A stretch of 8,945 bases of DNA from Planctomycetota bacterium (lineage in GTDB: Bacteria > Planctomycetota > Planctomycetia > Pirellulales > Lacipirellulaceae), in contig JAJRUA010000119.1 in assembly GCA_024278035.1 (NCBI GenBank), forward strand, positions 1 through 8,945. Reading direction: 5' to 3'. Each line of letters opens with the position of its first letter. Within the stretch, counting starts at the first letter, position 1. This document shows, piece by piece, positions 1 to 6,447 of this stretch. Position numbers and translations under genes: made by a program. Under the pieces are notes generated by a model. That model was given only the letters and a program-made list of their open reading frames with translations, was not told the DNA's origin and ran no database searches.

Positions 1-827
1 ATCCGTTGCTTGCCGCGGCGGCAGGCGTTTTGTTTCTCATTGCCCAAGCACCGATGGTGTGGTACTGGCGACAGGCGCTCCTGGCACTAGGCCAACCAGC
101 ACCGGTACGCAACACGGTGATCGCTTACTACCTGAGCCAGATCGGTAAGTATGTTCCTGGTAAAGTGATGGTCGTTCTCTTACGCACAAAGCGAATGGTG
201 CGTGAAGGAGGTCGTGGCCGAACCATCGCGGCAAGCGTCTTTCTCGAAACGCTCACACTCATGGCCGTCGGTGCCGTGGTGTCCGCCGGGTTGCTCGTGG
301 TGATGTCTGGAGGAGAAACGGACAAAAGAGGTTGGCTTATTGCGCTGGCTGTCGGCCTAGCGGCCGGTTGTCTGATTCCCACGGCCCCTCCCATCGCAAG
401 ACGGCTTATTGAACGTCTTGCCCCGCCGCTCGAAGAAGCCGACTCCGCCATGCGACGCGGTCTGACCGTACCGCTGATGTTCGAAGGGTGGTGTGCGTCG
501 CTCGTCACTTGGTTCGGGCTGGGCATGAGCGTTTGGCTAGCAGCCTGGTCGGTCGGTGCGACCGGTGCTGACGGGTGGCGGATGGCTTCGCTTTGGATTT
601 TGACGGCGTCGCTGCCCATGGTAGCCGGTTTTCTCTCTTTATTGCCGGCGGGCGTGGTCGTTCGCGATGGCTTGATGCTCGGCCTTTTAGCCCCGGTTCT
701 CGGCGAAGGAGCCGCTTTGGCCACGACGATTGCCGTTCGGCTTATCTGGGTTGTCTCAGAGGCGACGCTCTGTGTTATTCTATATGGAGCCACTAAAAGT
801 CGTTCGTCAGAAGTTGCTCGGCGCTAA
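1..827 (+). CDS. YbhN / LPG_synthase_TM-type integral membrane protein (5' end missing)
   Basis: This is the C-terminal part, at least 274 residues, of a multi-pass membrane protein. The reading frame is open to the window edge, so the TTG at base 6 is probably not the true start; family members usually have about 300-340 residues. The clearest family mark is YYLSQIGKYVPGKVMVVLLR (about residues 41-60 from that TTG), matching the SQxGKYxPGK signature of the lysylphosphatidylglycerol synthase transmembrane family (YbhN, UPF0104). A second mark is LLPAGVVVRDGLMLGLL near residue 213, the usual xPAGxGVREG element with G to V at one site. About six to seven hydrophobic stretches are visible. Members without the soluble aminoacyl-transferase domain have been proposed to be lipid or lipid-linked sugar transporters, but this is not settled. 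The downstream GT2 and GT-C-like genes make a lipid-linked-sugar role plausible here (inference). Confidence 0.85.
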   Translation, partial: PLLAAAAGVLFLIAQAPMVWYWRQALLALGQPAPVRNTVIAYYLSQIGKYVPGKVMVVLLRTKRMVREGGRGRTIAASVFLETLTLMAVGAVVSAGLLVVMSGGETDKRGWLIALAVGLAAGCLIPTAPPIARRLIERLAPPLEEADSAMRRGLTVPLMFEGWCASLVTWFGLGMSVWLAAWSVGATGADGWRMASLWILTASLPMVAGFLSLLPAGVVVRDGLMLGLLAPVLGEGAALATTIAVRLIWVVSEATLCVILYGATKSRSSEVARR

Positions 828-844
828 TTGAGACCCGTGTCATT

Positions 845-903
845 TTGCGAGCCGTGCCGTCTCGCCCTTACGCACGCCGTGGTCGGGACGACACGGCTCG
901 CAA
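845..903 (+). other. Intergenic long hairpin between the YbhN-like and GT2 genes
   Basis: Perfect 12-bp arms (845-856 TTGCGAGCCGTG and 892-903 CACGGCTCGCAA) enclose a second helix, CGTCTCG (858-864) with CGGGACG (884-890), which contains one G:U pair in RNA. Only one base pair is disrupted between the two helices. No T-run follows directly; the nearest is at 934-938, about 30 bases on, so this is not a standard intrinsic terminator. It could protect mRNA ends, partly end transcription, or be a processing site between the genes of one operon. Confidence 0.55.
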
Positions 904-942
904 CGAACGACTATCGCCTCGCTCCCCCCTTAGTTTTTCTCT

Positions 943-1947
943 ATGACTCGATCGTTATCCATCGTTGTCCCCCTGCTCAATGAAGAGGCGTCGCTACGCG
1001 AGCTCCATCGCCAGATCAACGCTGTCGCTCAGCAGAACGCCTACGATTTGCAAATTTTGCTGATCGACGATGGCTCGACCGATGGTTCTTGGCAAGTGAT
1101 TGAAGAACTCGCGACGAAAGACCCCGCGGTCGAAGGGATTCGGCTACGACGGAACTTCGGAAAATCGGCGGCACTGGCTGCCGGTTTCTCTGCGGCACAG
1201 GCTCCGATCATCGTCACCATGGACGCTGACCTACAAGACGACCCGGCAGAGATTCCTAAACTGCTGGCCAAGCTCGACGGCAATGCCAAGGAACCGAAGT
1301 TCGATATCGCCAGTGGTTGGAAACGCCTGCGGCACGACCCTTGGCACAAACGATGGCCGTCGCTCGTGTTCAACACGCTCGTTAGTTGGTTAACCGGCGT
1401 TCGGCTGCATGACCACAACTGCGGTCTCAAGGCGTACCGACGCGAAGCGCTCGAAGAGGTGCATCTTTACGGAGAACTCCACCGCTTTCTGCCGGTACTC
1501 GCTGCCGCACGAGGTTATCGCACCACGGAAGTGGCGGTCAACCACCGAGCGCGCGAGCATGGGAAATCGCACTATGGTGTTTCTCGCATCGTGAAAGGCC
1601 TGCTTGACGTAATGACCGTAAAGTTCCTCACCGGCTACGGCGATCGGCCCCAGCATGTGTTGGGCGGTATCGGAATGCTGGCCTTCTTGGGCGGTTTTAT
1701 CGGACTGTCCTACTTGGCTCTTCACTGGATCGTTTCTCGAACCGTACCTGGTTGGGAGCCTATCCACTTGCACGAGACGGCAGCCCTTTTCTATTCGCTT
1801 GGGCTGGTTTTGGTCGGATCGCAGTTCCTGTCGGTTGGCCTCTTGAGCGCCATGATTACGGCCTCGCTCTCCTGTGAACAACCGGTCTATTCGATTCGAG
1901 AGATTGCCGTCGGCAAAAGTTCACACGATGAAGGGGAAGCGACGTGA
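943..1947 (+). CDS. GT2 family glycosyltransferase, polyprenol-phosphate sugar synthase type
   Basis: A 334-residue member of the DPM1/GtrB/ArnC-like branch of GT2. These enzymes move a sugar from a nucleotide-sugar to a polyprenyl phosphate at the cytoplasmic face of the membrane. Visible in order: the N-terminal nucleotide-binding strand SIVVPLLNEE (6-15); LLIDDGSTDGSW (39-50); the metal-binding DxD, D94-A-D96, inside VTMDADLQDDP; NCGLKAYRR (159-167); the HRFLP segment (180-184); and HRAREHGKSHYG (201-212), typical of this branch. Two hydrophobic helices follow (about 238-262 and 280-305), the usual C-terminal membrane anchor. Length is normal and no catalytic motif is missing. The ATG at 943 is the only possible start after an in-frame TAG at 931, although no Shine-Dalgarno sequence precedes it. 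The last codons overlap the next gene by 4 bases. The sugar and the exact lipid cannot be read from the sequence. Confidence 0.93.
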   Translation: MTRSLSIVVPLLNEEASLRELHRQINAVAQQNAYDLQILLIDDGSTDGSWQVIEELATKDPAVEGIRLRRNFGKSAALAAGFSAAQAPIIVTMDADLQDDPAEIPKLLAKLDGNAKEPKFDIASGWKRLRHDPWHKRWPSLVFNTLVSWLTGVRLHDHNCGLKAYRREALEEVHLYGELHRFLPVLAAARGYRTTEVAVNHRAREHGKSHYGVSRIVKGLLDVMTVKFLTGYGDRPQHVLGGIGMLAFLGGFIGLSYLALHWIVSRTVPGWEPIHLHETAALFYSLGLVLVGSQFLSVGLLSAMITASLSCEQPVYSIREIAVGKSSHDEGEAT

Positions 1948-3512
1948 CCAAGGTATTTTCCGAGACCGACCAGCGCCGCGCCCTTCGCTGGAGTGTTTAT
2001 GCCGTGCTTATCGCCCTGGCCTTCGGTCAGGCGGCGGGGAAGATTCTGGCCGTCAACGCGGTGAATGTCGCGGCCTTCGAACAACGGCGCGTTTCGGACG
2101 CAATGAAGAGCGCGCAGCGCGAGCTCGAACAAAAGGGCTTCGTTGGCGAGGAGCTTGCCAGTCGCATTGAAACCCAACGCGATTCGATCGAAGGGAAGCT
2201 TCGCTTGCAACGCCCGTTCCTCAGCGGCAACGATCGGAGCCGCTGGATGGCGATTCGCGCGATCGCCGAGAAGGGCACGCCGGAGATCGATCCGTTCCTT
2301 GAAGAGCCCGCGTGGGATACGCTCGACATGGTTCAGCACCGTGGCCGAGACGGTGAGTTGCACCTCTACAGCAGCAAGCCGCCACTTCTGTTGGTATTGC
2401 TTGCCGCTCCCTATTGGTTGCTGATGCAAGTGACCGGCCTGACGCTGGGAACGCACCCCTACGAATTGGGGCGGGCGATGCTGTTGGCCATCAACGGTGG
2501 ATCGTTCGTGGTGATGCTTGTGTCGGTTGCCCGCCTCGTCGAGCGATGGGGCGAGCAAGCAACCGATCTTTTCGCAACCGACTTCGCCAAAATTTTTGCG
2601 GTTGCCGCCGCTGCCTTCGGCACGATGCTTTCAGCGTTTGCGCCGGTCCTCAACAATCACCTCATCGCCGCTGCGGCGACCGCAGTCGCTTGCGATGCCT
2701 GGTCTCGATTGGTAACCAACGAGGACAAATCCCTGCCGGGCGTTTCGATCCTTGCAGGTCTCGCAGCTGCGTTTGCTGCGGCCAACGAACTACCGGCCCT
2801 TGCGCTGCTTGTTTTGTTGGGGCTCTCTCTTCTAAGGCGACGACCGAGCGAAACGCTTACCTATTTCATGCCCGCGGCACTCCTAATCACGGCAGCCTTT
2901 TTTGGAGCCAACTATTGGGTTCATGATAGCCTTCGCCCTCCCTACGCTCACCGAAGCCCAACCGACGCCGCTGACAACTGGTACGACTACGAATACACGG
3001 CCCGCGGCAAGACGCGTGAAAGCTACTGGCGCGATCCCCAGGGGATCGACAAGGGCGAAGCCTCTCGGTCGACCTACGCCTTGCACGTGCTCATAGGGCA
3101 CCACGGTGTCCTCTCGCTCACGCCCGTTTGGGCACTTTCGCTTCTTGGCGGAGCGATCGTGCTTCTCAAACAAAAAGATTGGCGGCGCGAGTTTGTCCTC
3201 ATTTCGCTCGCTATCACCACGGCGTGCCTCGTTTTTTATATCGGCCTGAGGCCTCAGGCCGATCGTAATTACGGGGGCGCAACCAGCGCGTTTCGCTGGC
3301 TCTTTTGGATCGCACCGATGTGGCTCGCTCTGATCCCCCCTGCCGTCGCCACCTTCTGCTGCTGGCCGAAGGGCCGCTCGCGACTGGCTCTCGCCGCTTG
3401 CTGTACAATGCTCGTCTTCTCCGCCCTGTCGGCCAGCTATCCGACCTGGAACCCTTGGACGCAACCTTGGATTTACCGTTGGCTAGAGCACCTTGGGGTG
3501 ACTGTGCTGTGA
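1944..3512 (+). CDS. Large GT-C-like multi-pass membrane protein, putative lipid-linked-sugar-dependent glycosyltransferase
   Basis: A 522-residue membrane protein starting at a GTG in a GTGA overlap with the GT2 stop, a strong sign of translational coupling. I do not recognise a named family. Visible: one helix at about 15-35, then a large loop (about 45-142) rich in charged residues with NDRSRWMAIRAI and DPFLEEPAWDTLDMV, then SKPPLLLVLLAAPYWLL (144-160), followed by about eight further hydrophobic stretches. A second soluble stretch (about 324-376) is rich in Tyr, Trp, Arg and Asp. LIGHHGVLSLTPVW (383-396) and NYGGATSAFRWLFWIAPMWL (442-461) are distinctive. A first extracytoplasmic loop with acidic residues followed by an SKPP-type helix is the layout of GT-C enzymes such as PMT/ArnT relatives. 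Acting on the product of the upstream GT2 enzyme would fit, but transferase activity is inference; a catalytic Asp in the loop cannot be assigned with certainty. Confidence 0.85.
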   Translation: MTKVFSETDQRRALRWSVYAVLIALAFGQAAGKILAVNAVNVAAFEQRRVSDAMKSAQRELEQKGFVGEELASRIETQRDSIEGKLRLQRPFLSGNDRSRWMAIRAIAEKGTPEIDPFLEEPAWDTLDMVQHRGRDGELHLYSSKPPLLLVLLAAPYWLLMQVTGLTLGTHPYELGRAMLLAINGGSFVVMLVSVARLVERWGEQATDLFATDFAKIFAVAAAAFGTMLSAFAPVLNNHLIAAAATAVACDAWSRLVTNEDKSLPGVSILAGLAAAFAAANELPALALLVLLGLSLLRRRPSETLTYFMPAALLITAAFFGANYWVHDSLRPPYAHRSPTDAADNWYDYEYTARGKTRESYWRDPQGIDKGEASRSTYALHVLIGHHGVLSLTPVWALSLLGGAIVLLKQKDWRREFVLISLAITTACLVFYIGLRPQADRNYGGATSAFRWLFWIAPMWLALIPPAVATFCCWPKGRSRLALAACCTMLVFSALSASYPTWNPWTQPWIYRWLEHLGVTVL

Positions 3513-3683
3513 TAGGGGGCCTGCGCTAGCAACTTTGCTCTCAGCGTCCCCATTTGTCGGCTCAACCGGGCCCTTCCGATGGTTTGGCTCATGCGCCAAT
3601 ACAGGTTCATCGGTAGGCTTACGCCCACCGCTCGCCGATCATCGCTTATTCTGACATTGGTTAGGAGCTATGAACGGTTACAC

Positions 3684-3720
3684 AAAAAAAGACCGCGTCC
3701 CGAGGGACGCGGTCTTTTGG
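3684..3720. terminator. Bidirectional intrinsic terminator between the GT-C-like gene and rpoD
   Basis: A perfect 14-bp stem (3687-3700 with 3705-3718) closes a CGAG tetraloop. Seven A's at 3684-3690 give a seven-U tail on the minus strand, so the hairpin is strongest as the terminator of rpoD, about 30 bases beyond its stop. On the plus strand the stem ends in four T's, so it can also stop transcripts coming from the GT-C-like gene. Confidence 0.93.
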
Positions 3721-3746
3721 TTATGTCCTTTCATCCATCGGCAAGA

Positions 3747-5321
3747 TCAATCTAAAAACCCAACCAACTCCGCACTACGGCTTGGCTGCTGTAGCTTGCG
3801 GACCGCTTTGGCTTCGATTTGACGGATTCGTTCACGCGTAACTTTGAAGATGTGGCCCACCTCTTCGAGCGTGTAGCTGTAGCCGTCGCCCAGGCCGTAA
3901 CGAAGCTTGATGATCTCTCGTTCACGGTAGCTGAGCGTCTTGAGTACCTGGACAATTCGACCGCGGAGCATCTCTTGGGCCGCACCAATGGCGGGGCTCT
4001 CCGCACCGGCGTCGGGCAGGAGGTCGCCAAATTGGCTATCTTCGCTGTTGCCAACCGGTCGGTCGAGGCTAATCGGATAGCGGCTCATCGCCAGGACGCG
4101 ACGTGCCTCTTCGATGGTACAATCCGCGGCGACGGCGGTCTCTTCGAGCGTTGGTTCGCGACCCAGTTTTTGGAGCAAGCCACGCGAAACATTACGCACA
4201 CGGCTCATGGTCTCGACCATGTGGACCGGGATGCGAATCGTACGGCTTTGGTCGGCGACGGCCCGAGTGATCGCTTGGCGAATCCACCAAGTAGCGTAGG
4301 TGCAGAACTTGAAGCCACGACGGTACTCAAACTTATCAACCGCCCGCATCAGGCCAGCGTTGCCTTCTTGAATAAGGTCCAAAAATGAAAGTCCCCGGTT
4401 GCGGTATTTCTTGGCAATCGAGACCACAAGCCGCAAGTTACCTTCGGAGAGGCCACGCTTGGCACGTTGGTACTCGGTATGCACACGGCGAAGTTGGCGA
4501 ACTCGGTTTCGAAGGCTTGTGGGGGTCTCTTGCAGCGCTCGAAGCGTGCTGCGGTACTCTTGGATGACCGGTTTGCGCTCCGACATGGGGCGACGCTTTT
4601 TCTTCATTCGCGCCATTTGAGTACGAAGTTGCTCAACGCGGCGATGGAATTTCTTGAGCGTTTCGATCATCGGCTCAATCCGTTGGGTACGAAGGCCAAG
4701 CTCTTCGATGAGCAGCACCGCCCGACAGCGTCGCTGGTCAAGCCGCTCCCAAGCCGCCTTGCGTTCGGCCGGTTTGCACGATTTGCTGGTAGCCAGCTTG
4801 TAATCTTCCGTATTACGATCGAGCATGATCGTTAGGGTGCGCAAGTTGTGTGGCAGGCGGCCAAGGATTTGTTCCTTTTCAAGCCGATCGGTGACCGACA
4901 CCTGGACGGTTCGGTCAAACGGAAGTTCGCCCCGATGAACCCGTTCGAGAACTTTCACGGCCGACCGCATGACATAGTCACAAGCGATCAGCTTACGACG
5001 AAATGCAGTGCGAGTGACCTCAATGCGGCGAGCCAAGCAGATTTCTTCTTTACGGGTAAGCAGCGGAATCTCGCCCATTTGGGTGAGGTACATGCGAACC
5101 GGGTCATCCGACCAGGACTCGCCCGCATCGGCGCTCAGCAGGCCTTCGTCTTCCTTATCTTCTTCCCGTTCGATAGCGCCGGCGGTTGCCGCCCGCAACA
5201 CGGCTGCATCGTCATCGCCATCGTTCTCCCCTTTGTTACGCCCCGAGGTGACGGATCGAGAGAGTTCAGCGCCAGCGGCACCTTCGGCAGACAGGTCATG
5301 GTCCATCAATGCTTCGTACAA
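3747..5321 (-). CDS. rpoD: Primary RNA polymerase sigma factor, sigma-70 (RpoD/SigA)
   Basis: A 524-residue sigma-70 factor that directs RNA polymerase to housekeeping promoters. Region 1.2 is at about 71-103 ([21 protein letters not shown]). Region 2 is at about 286-357, with [39 protein letters not shown] and the -10 recognition and melting helix [17 protein letters not shown]. Region 3 is at about 358-445 ([16 protein letters not shown] onward). Region 4 is at about 446-524, with the -35 helix-turn-helix [26 protein letters not shown] (485-510). All DNA-contacting segments are near the Escherichia coli consensus, so -10 and -35 elements should be close to TATAAT and TTGACA. Region 1.1 is not recognisable; residues 1-70 are acidic and low in complexity. 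Between 1.2 and 2 lies a non-conserved, very basic insert of about 180 residues (about 104-285). The TTG start is preferred because AGGAG lies 9 bases upstream; the next ATG (codon 6) would be 24 bases away. Confidence 0.97.
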   Translation of the reverse strand: MYEALMDHDLSAEGAAGAELSRSVTSGRNKGENDGDDDAAVLRAATAGAIEREEDKEDEGLLSADAGESWSDDPVRMYLTQMGEIPLLTRKEEICLARRIEVTRTAFRRKLIACDYVMRSAVKVLERVHRGELPFDRTVQVSVTDRLEKEQILGRLPHNLRTLTIMLDRNTEDYKLATSKSCKPAERKAAWERLDQRRCRAVLLIEELGLRTQRIEPMIETLKKFHRRVEQLRTQMARMKKKRRPMSERKPVIQEYRSTLRALQETPTSLRNRVRQLRRVHTEYQRAKRGLSEGNLRLVVSIAKKYRNRGLSFLDLIQEGNAGLMRAVDKFEYRRGFKFCTYATWWIRQAITRAVADQSRTIRIPVHMVETMSRVRNVSRGLLQKLGREPTLEETAVAADCTIEEARRVLAMSRYPISLDRPVGNSEDSQFGDLLPDAGAESPAIGAAQEMLRGRIVQVLKTLSYREREIIKLRYGLGDGYSYTLEEVGHIFKVTRERIRQIEAKAVRKLQQPSRSAELVGFLD

Positions 5322-5330
5322 AATTATTTA

Positions 5331-5335
5331 CTCCT
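5331..5335 (-). promoter_or_regulatory. Shine-Dalgarno site that fixes the TTG start of rpoD
   Basis: On the minus strand AGGAG lies 9 bases before TTG (5319-5321), an ideal distance. The competing in-frame ATG at 5304-5306 is 24 bases away, which is too far. The TTG start adds five residues (MYEAL). Most other genes in the window lack a site this clear. Confidence 0.75.
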
Positions 5336-5338
5336 AAC

Positions 5339-5360
5339 CGTGAATAAAGCGTGAATAAAA
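5339..5360. repeat. Tandem 11-bp direct repeat directly upstream of the rpoD ribosome binding site
   Basis: CGTGAATAAAG (5339-5349) is followed at once by CGTGAATAAAA (5350-5360). Read on the minus strand each copy is TTTATTCACG, containing TTATTCACG, one base from a DnaA box, and an A/T-rich core that could serve as a -10 element. The repeat resembles the 10-bp CGCTAATAAA units near 8600. Whether it regulates rpoD, lies within its promoter or leader, or is only a fragment of a dispersed repeat family is not decidable here. Confidence 0.6.
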
Positions 5361-5411
5361 ACGGGGCGTCATTCGCTTCGCAGGGGTAAAAGGCCAGCTC
5401 CGTGGGAGGGA

Positions 5412-5424
5412 ATCAGGACCTGAT
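5412..5424. promoter_or_regulatory. 13-nt palindrome upstream of rpoD, operator candidate
   Basis: ATCAGG-A-CCTGAT is a perfect palindrome with a single central base, about 90 bp upstream of the rpoD start. Its right half begins a diverged direct repeat: CTGATACGAGCA at 5420-5431 recurs as CTGATACAAGCA at 5473-5484. The second copy lies inside a possible 11-bp stem (5463-5473 with 5500-5510, two G:U pairs). Symmetry and position suit a repressor or activator site, but no known regulator motif is recognised. Confidence 0.3.
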
Positions 5425-5920
5425 ACGAGCAAGGGCGAGGGCGCTTCTGTTGGGGAGGGAATTGCCCCTGTACTGATACAAGCACGGAGTACTGAACAAG
5501 TACGGGGGCGTTCGTGTTGGGTAAAGTTTGCTAGCTCAGCTTTCGTTGTATTTTCTTCGGGCGGGGGGGATCGTTTCTTCTCGTGCGTCTTTCATTTCAC
5601 CAAGCAACGAGCAACGAAGTTTAACACCCTCTGGGAAGGGGGCTTGCGCCAGGCCGCATTTGGTAAAGGATTACGTTCACGTTGAGTTATCCACATGGCC
5701 TTCTATTGCGCCCAGCTAAGTTGGAACACTCGTAAATGGAAACATGTAGTTGGTGTACGGCGTGGCCGCGTTATTCGTTCACTGCTAGCGTAGCTAAGGC
5801 AATGAAAACTGGTCGCGCCTTGGTAAATCGGAGGGTGATCTTCTACTTACGTTTTCTGACGCTCCGGTTTCATCTCTTGCCGTAAGGCACAAGTCGCGTT
5901 GAGCCATTCGAGGCCCATAA

Positions 5921-6044
5921 AACCAGCAGGGTAGCGAAGCGGAAGCACAGTCGTGGTAGCAGAAGCAAAGGTGGGTGGGAGCTAGGCGTAGCGGGGGGGT
6001 ATCGCTCGTGGGGGAAAACGAAAAGGTTCGCTACTCTGCTGGTT
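5921..6044. repeat. 18-bp inverted repeat enclosing a G-rich loop
   Basis: Arms 5921-5938 (AACCAGCAGGGTAGCGAA) and 6027-6044 are complementary at 17 of 18 positions; the exception, G5930 with T6035, is a G:U pair if the plus strand is transcribed. The 88-nt interior carries G-runs at 5973-5975, 5977-5979, 5993-5999 and 6010-6014, enough for a long-looped G-quadruplex on the plus strand. No target duplication flanks the arms, so a mobile-element origin is not supported. It may be a structured RNA or a DNA-level structure. Confidence 0.6.
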
Positions 6045-6090
6045 GCGCAAACCTAGGCCAACACTCCTGTTGGCCCACTGCGACGCAACC
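6041..6090. other. Compact 50-nt stem-loop with symmetric internal loop
   Basis: An outer 7-bp helix, GGTTGCG (6041-6047) with CGCAACC (6084-6090), is followed by an 8/8-nt internal loop and an inner perfect 8-bp helix, GGCCAACA (6056-6063) with TGTTGGCC (6068-6075), with a CTCC loop. No T-run follows on either strand. Its first four bases, GGTT, are also the end of the 5921-6044 inverted repeat, so the two structures compete. Confidence 0.55.
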
Positions 6091-6110
6091 ACCTCGTGCT
6101 GCACCCAAGC

Positions 6111-6145
6111 GACACAGCTAAGGACACAGCTAAGGACACAGCAAG
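6111..6145. repeat. 12-bp tandem repeat, three copies
   Basis: GACACAGCTAAG occurs at 6111-6122 and 6123-6134, followed by GACACAGCAAG (one base deleted) at 6135-6145. It lies in the non-coding gap. In one plus frame it would read DTAK repeats, but that frame runs out of phase into the next gene and looks spurious. Replication slippage is the simplest origin. Confidence 0.8.
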
Positions 6146-6221
6146 CGACGAAACCTGTTACTTATTCCTCTCCACACGGCCTTCCCAAGGGAGGATCGCT
6201 ACCAGCGATCGAATCGGCATA

Positions 6222-6249
6222 ATTATACTCACCCCGACCTCTCGGTCCA
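6222..6249 (-). promoter_or_regulatory. Possible leftward sigma-70 promoter
   Basis: On the minus strand a perfect TATAAT (6222-6227) is preceded, with a 16-nt spacer, by TGGACC (6244-6249), four of six matches to TTGACA. It would transcribe leftward through the 12-bp repeat and the 5921-6090 structures toward rpoD. On the plus strand the same stretch gives TATACT (6224-6229), an alternative -10 for the gene at 6448, but with no -35 match. This rests on short motifs only. Confidence 0.25.
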
Positions 6250-6447
6250 GTCTTTGCGGTCATAAAATTGAGAAAAAACGACTACCCAGAGACGCAGGGC
6301 CGAAAACGAAGGGGGAGTTGATGGGGCCAAGGCGGCTAACACCGCCAGGACAAATAGGGGGAGGATGGTTGTCCCCTGCGGGCGATCGGATCAGAATAGA
6401 CCCCTTAGCCGTCGCGTTATTGTCCCCTTTCCTGCCCCGAGGCCTCT

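Larger units (their letters stand above)
5322..6447. other. 1.1 kb intergenic region between rpoD and the small membrane protein gene
   Basis: No reading frame here looks coding: the ones present are short, lack a ribosome binding site and show no recognisable protein. The region holds the rpoD leader repeat, a palindrome, a perfect TTATCCACA (5687-5695), a large inverted repeat (5921-6044), a 50-nt stem-loop (6041-6090), a 12-bp tandem repeat (6111-6145), a GATCGCT-ACC-AGCGATC hairpin (6194-6210), and small hairpins GGCGG/CCGCC (6331-6346) and GGACAA/TTGTCC (6348-6374) in the leader of the next gene. In 5521-5920 I see nothing beyond the DnaA-box-like site. Confidence 0.7.

Noticed and set aside
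128..793. 221-codon minus-strand open frame opposite the YbhN-like gene
   Set aside because: It lies wholly antisense to a gene with clear family motifs, and its product is Ser/Thr/Pro/Arg-rich with no recognisable fold, typical of shadows in GC-rich coding DNA.
1887..2558. 223-codon minus-strand open frame opposite the GT-C-like gene
   Set aside because: Antisense to a translationally coupled gene; composition is that of a shadow frame and no ribosome binding site or motif is seen. The same applies to 2883-3464.
3670..3836. ATG with an upstream AGGAG at 3663-3667 opening a short plus-strand frame
   Set aside because: The frame runs through the terminator hairpin and then antisense through the 3' end of rpoD; the good ribosome binding site spacing is probably chance.
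3819..4388. 189-codon plus-strand open frame opposite rpoD
   Set aside because: Antisense to the conserved sigma-70 regions; its length follows from the coding bias of rpoD.
5322..5700. Chromosomal replication origin
   Set aside because: Only one perfect DnaA box, no A/T-rich unwinding segment and no dnaA, dnaN or gyrB nearby.
5921..6044. MITE or insertion-sequence remnant
   Set aside because: The 18-bp arms are not flanked by a direct duplication and hold no transposase fragment, so a structured element is a better description.
5322..6447. tmRNA, RNase P RNA, 6S RNA or tRNA in the long gap
   Set aside because: None of the conserved sequence marks of these RNAs was found on reading both strands; a divergent 6S RNA cannot be excluded without a covariance-model search.
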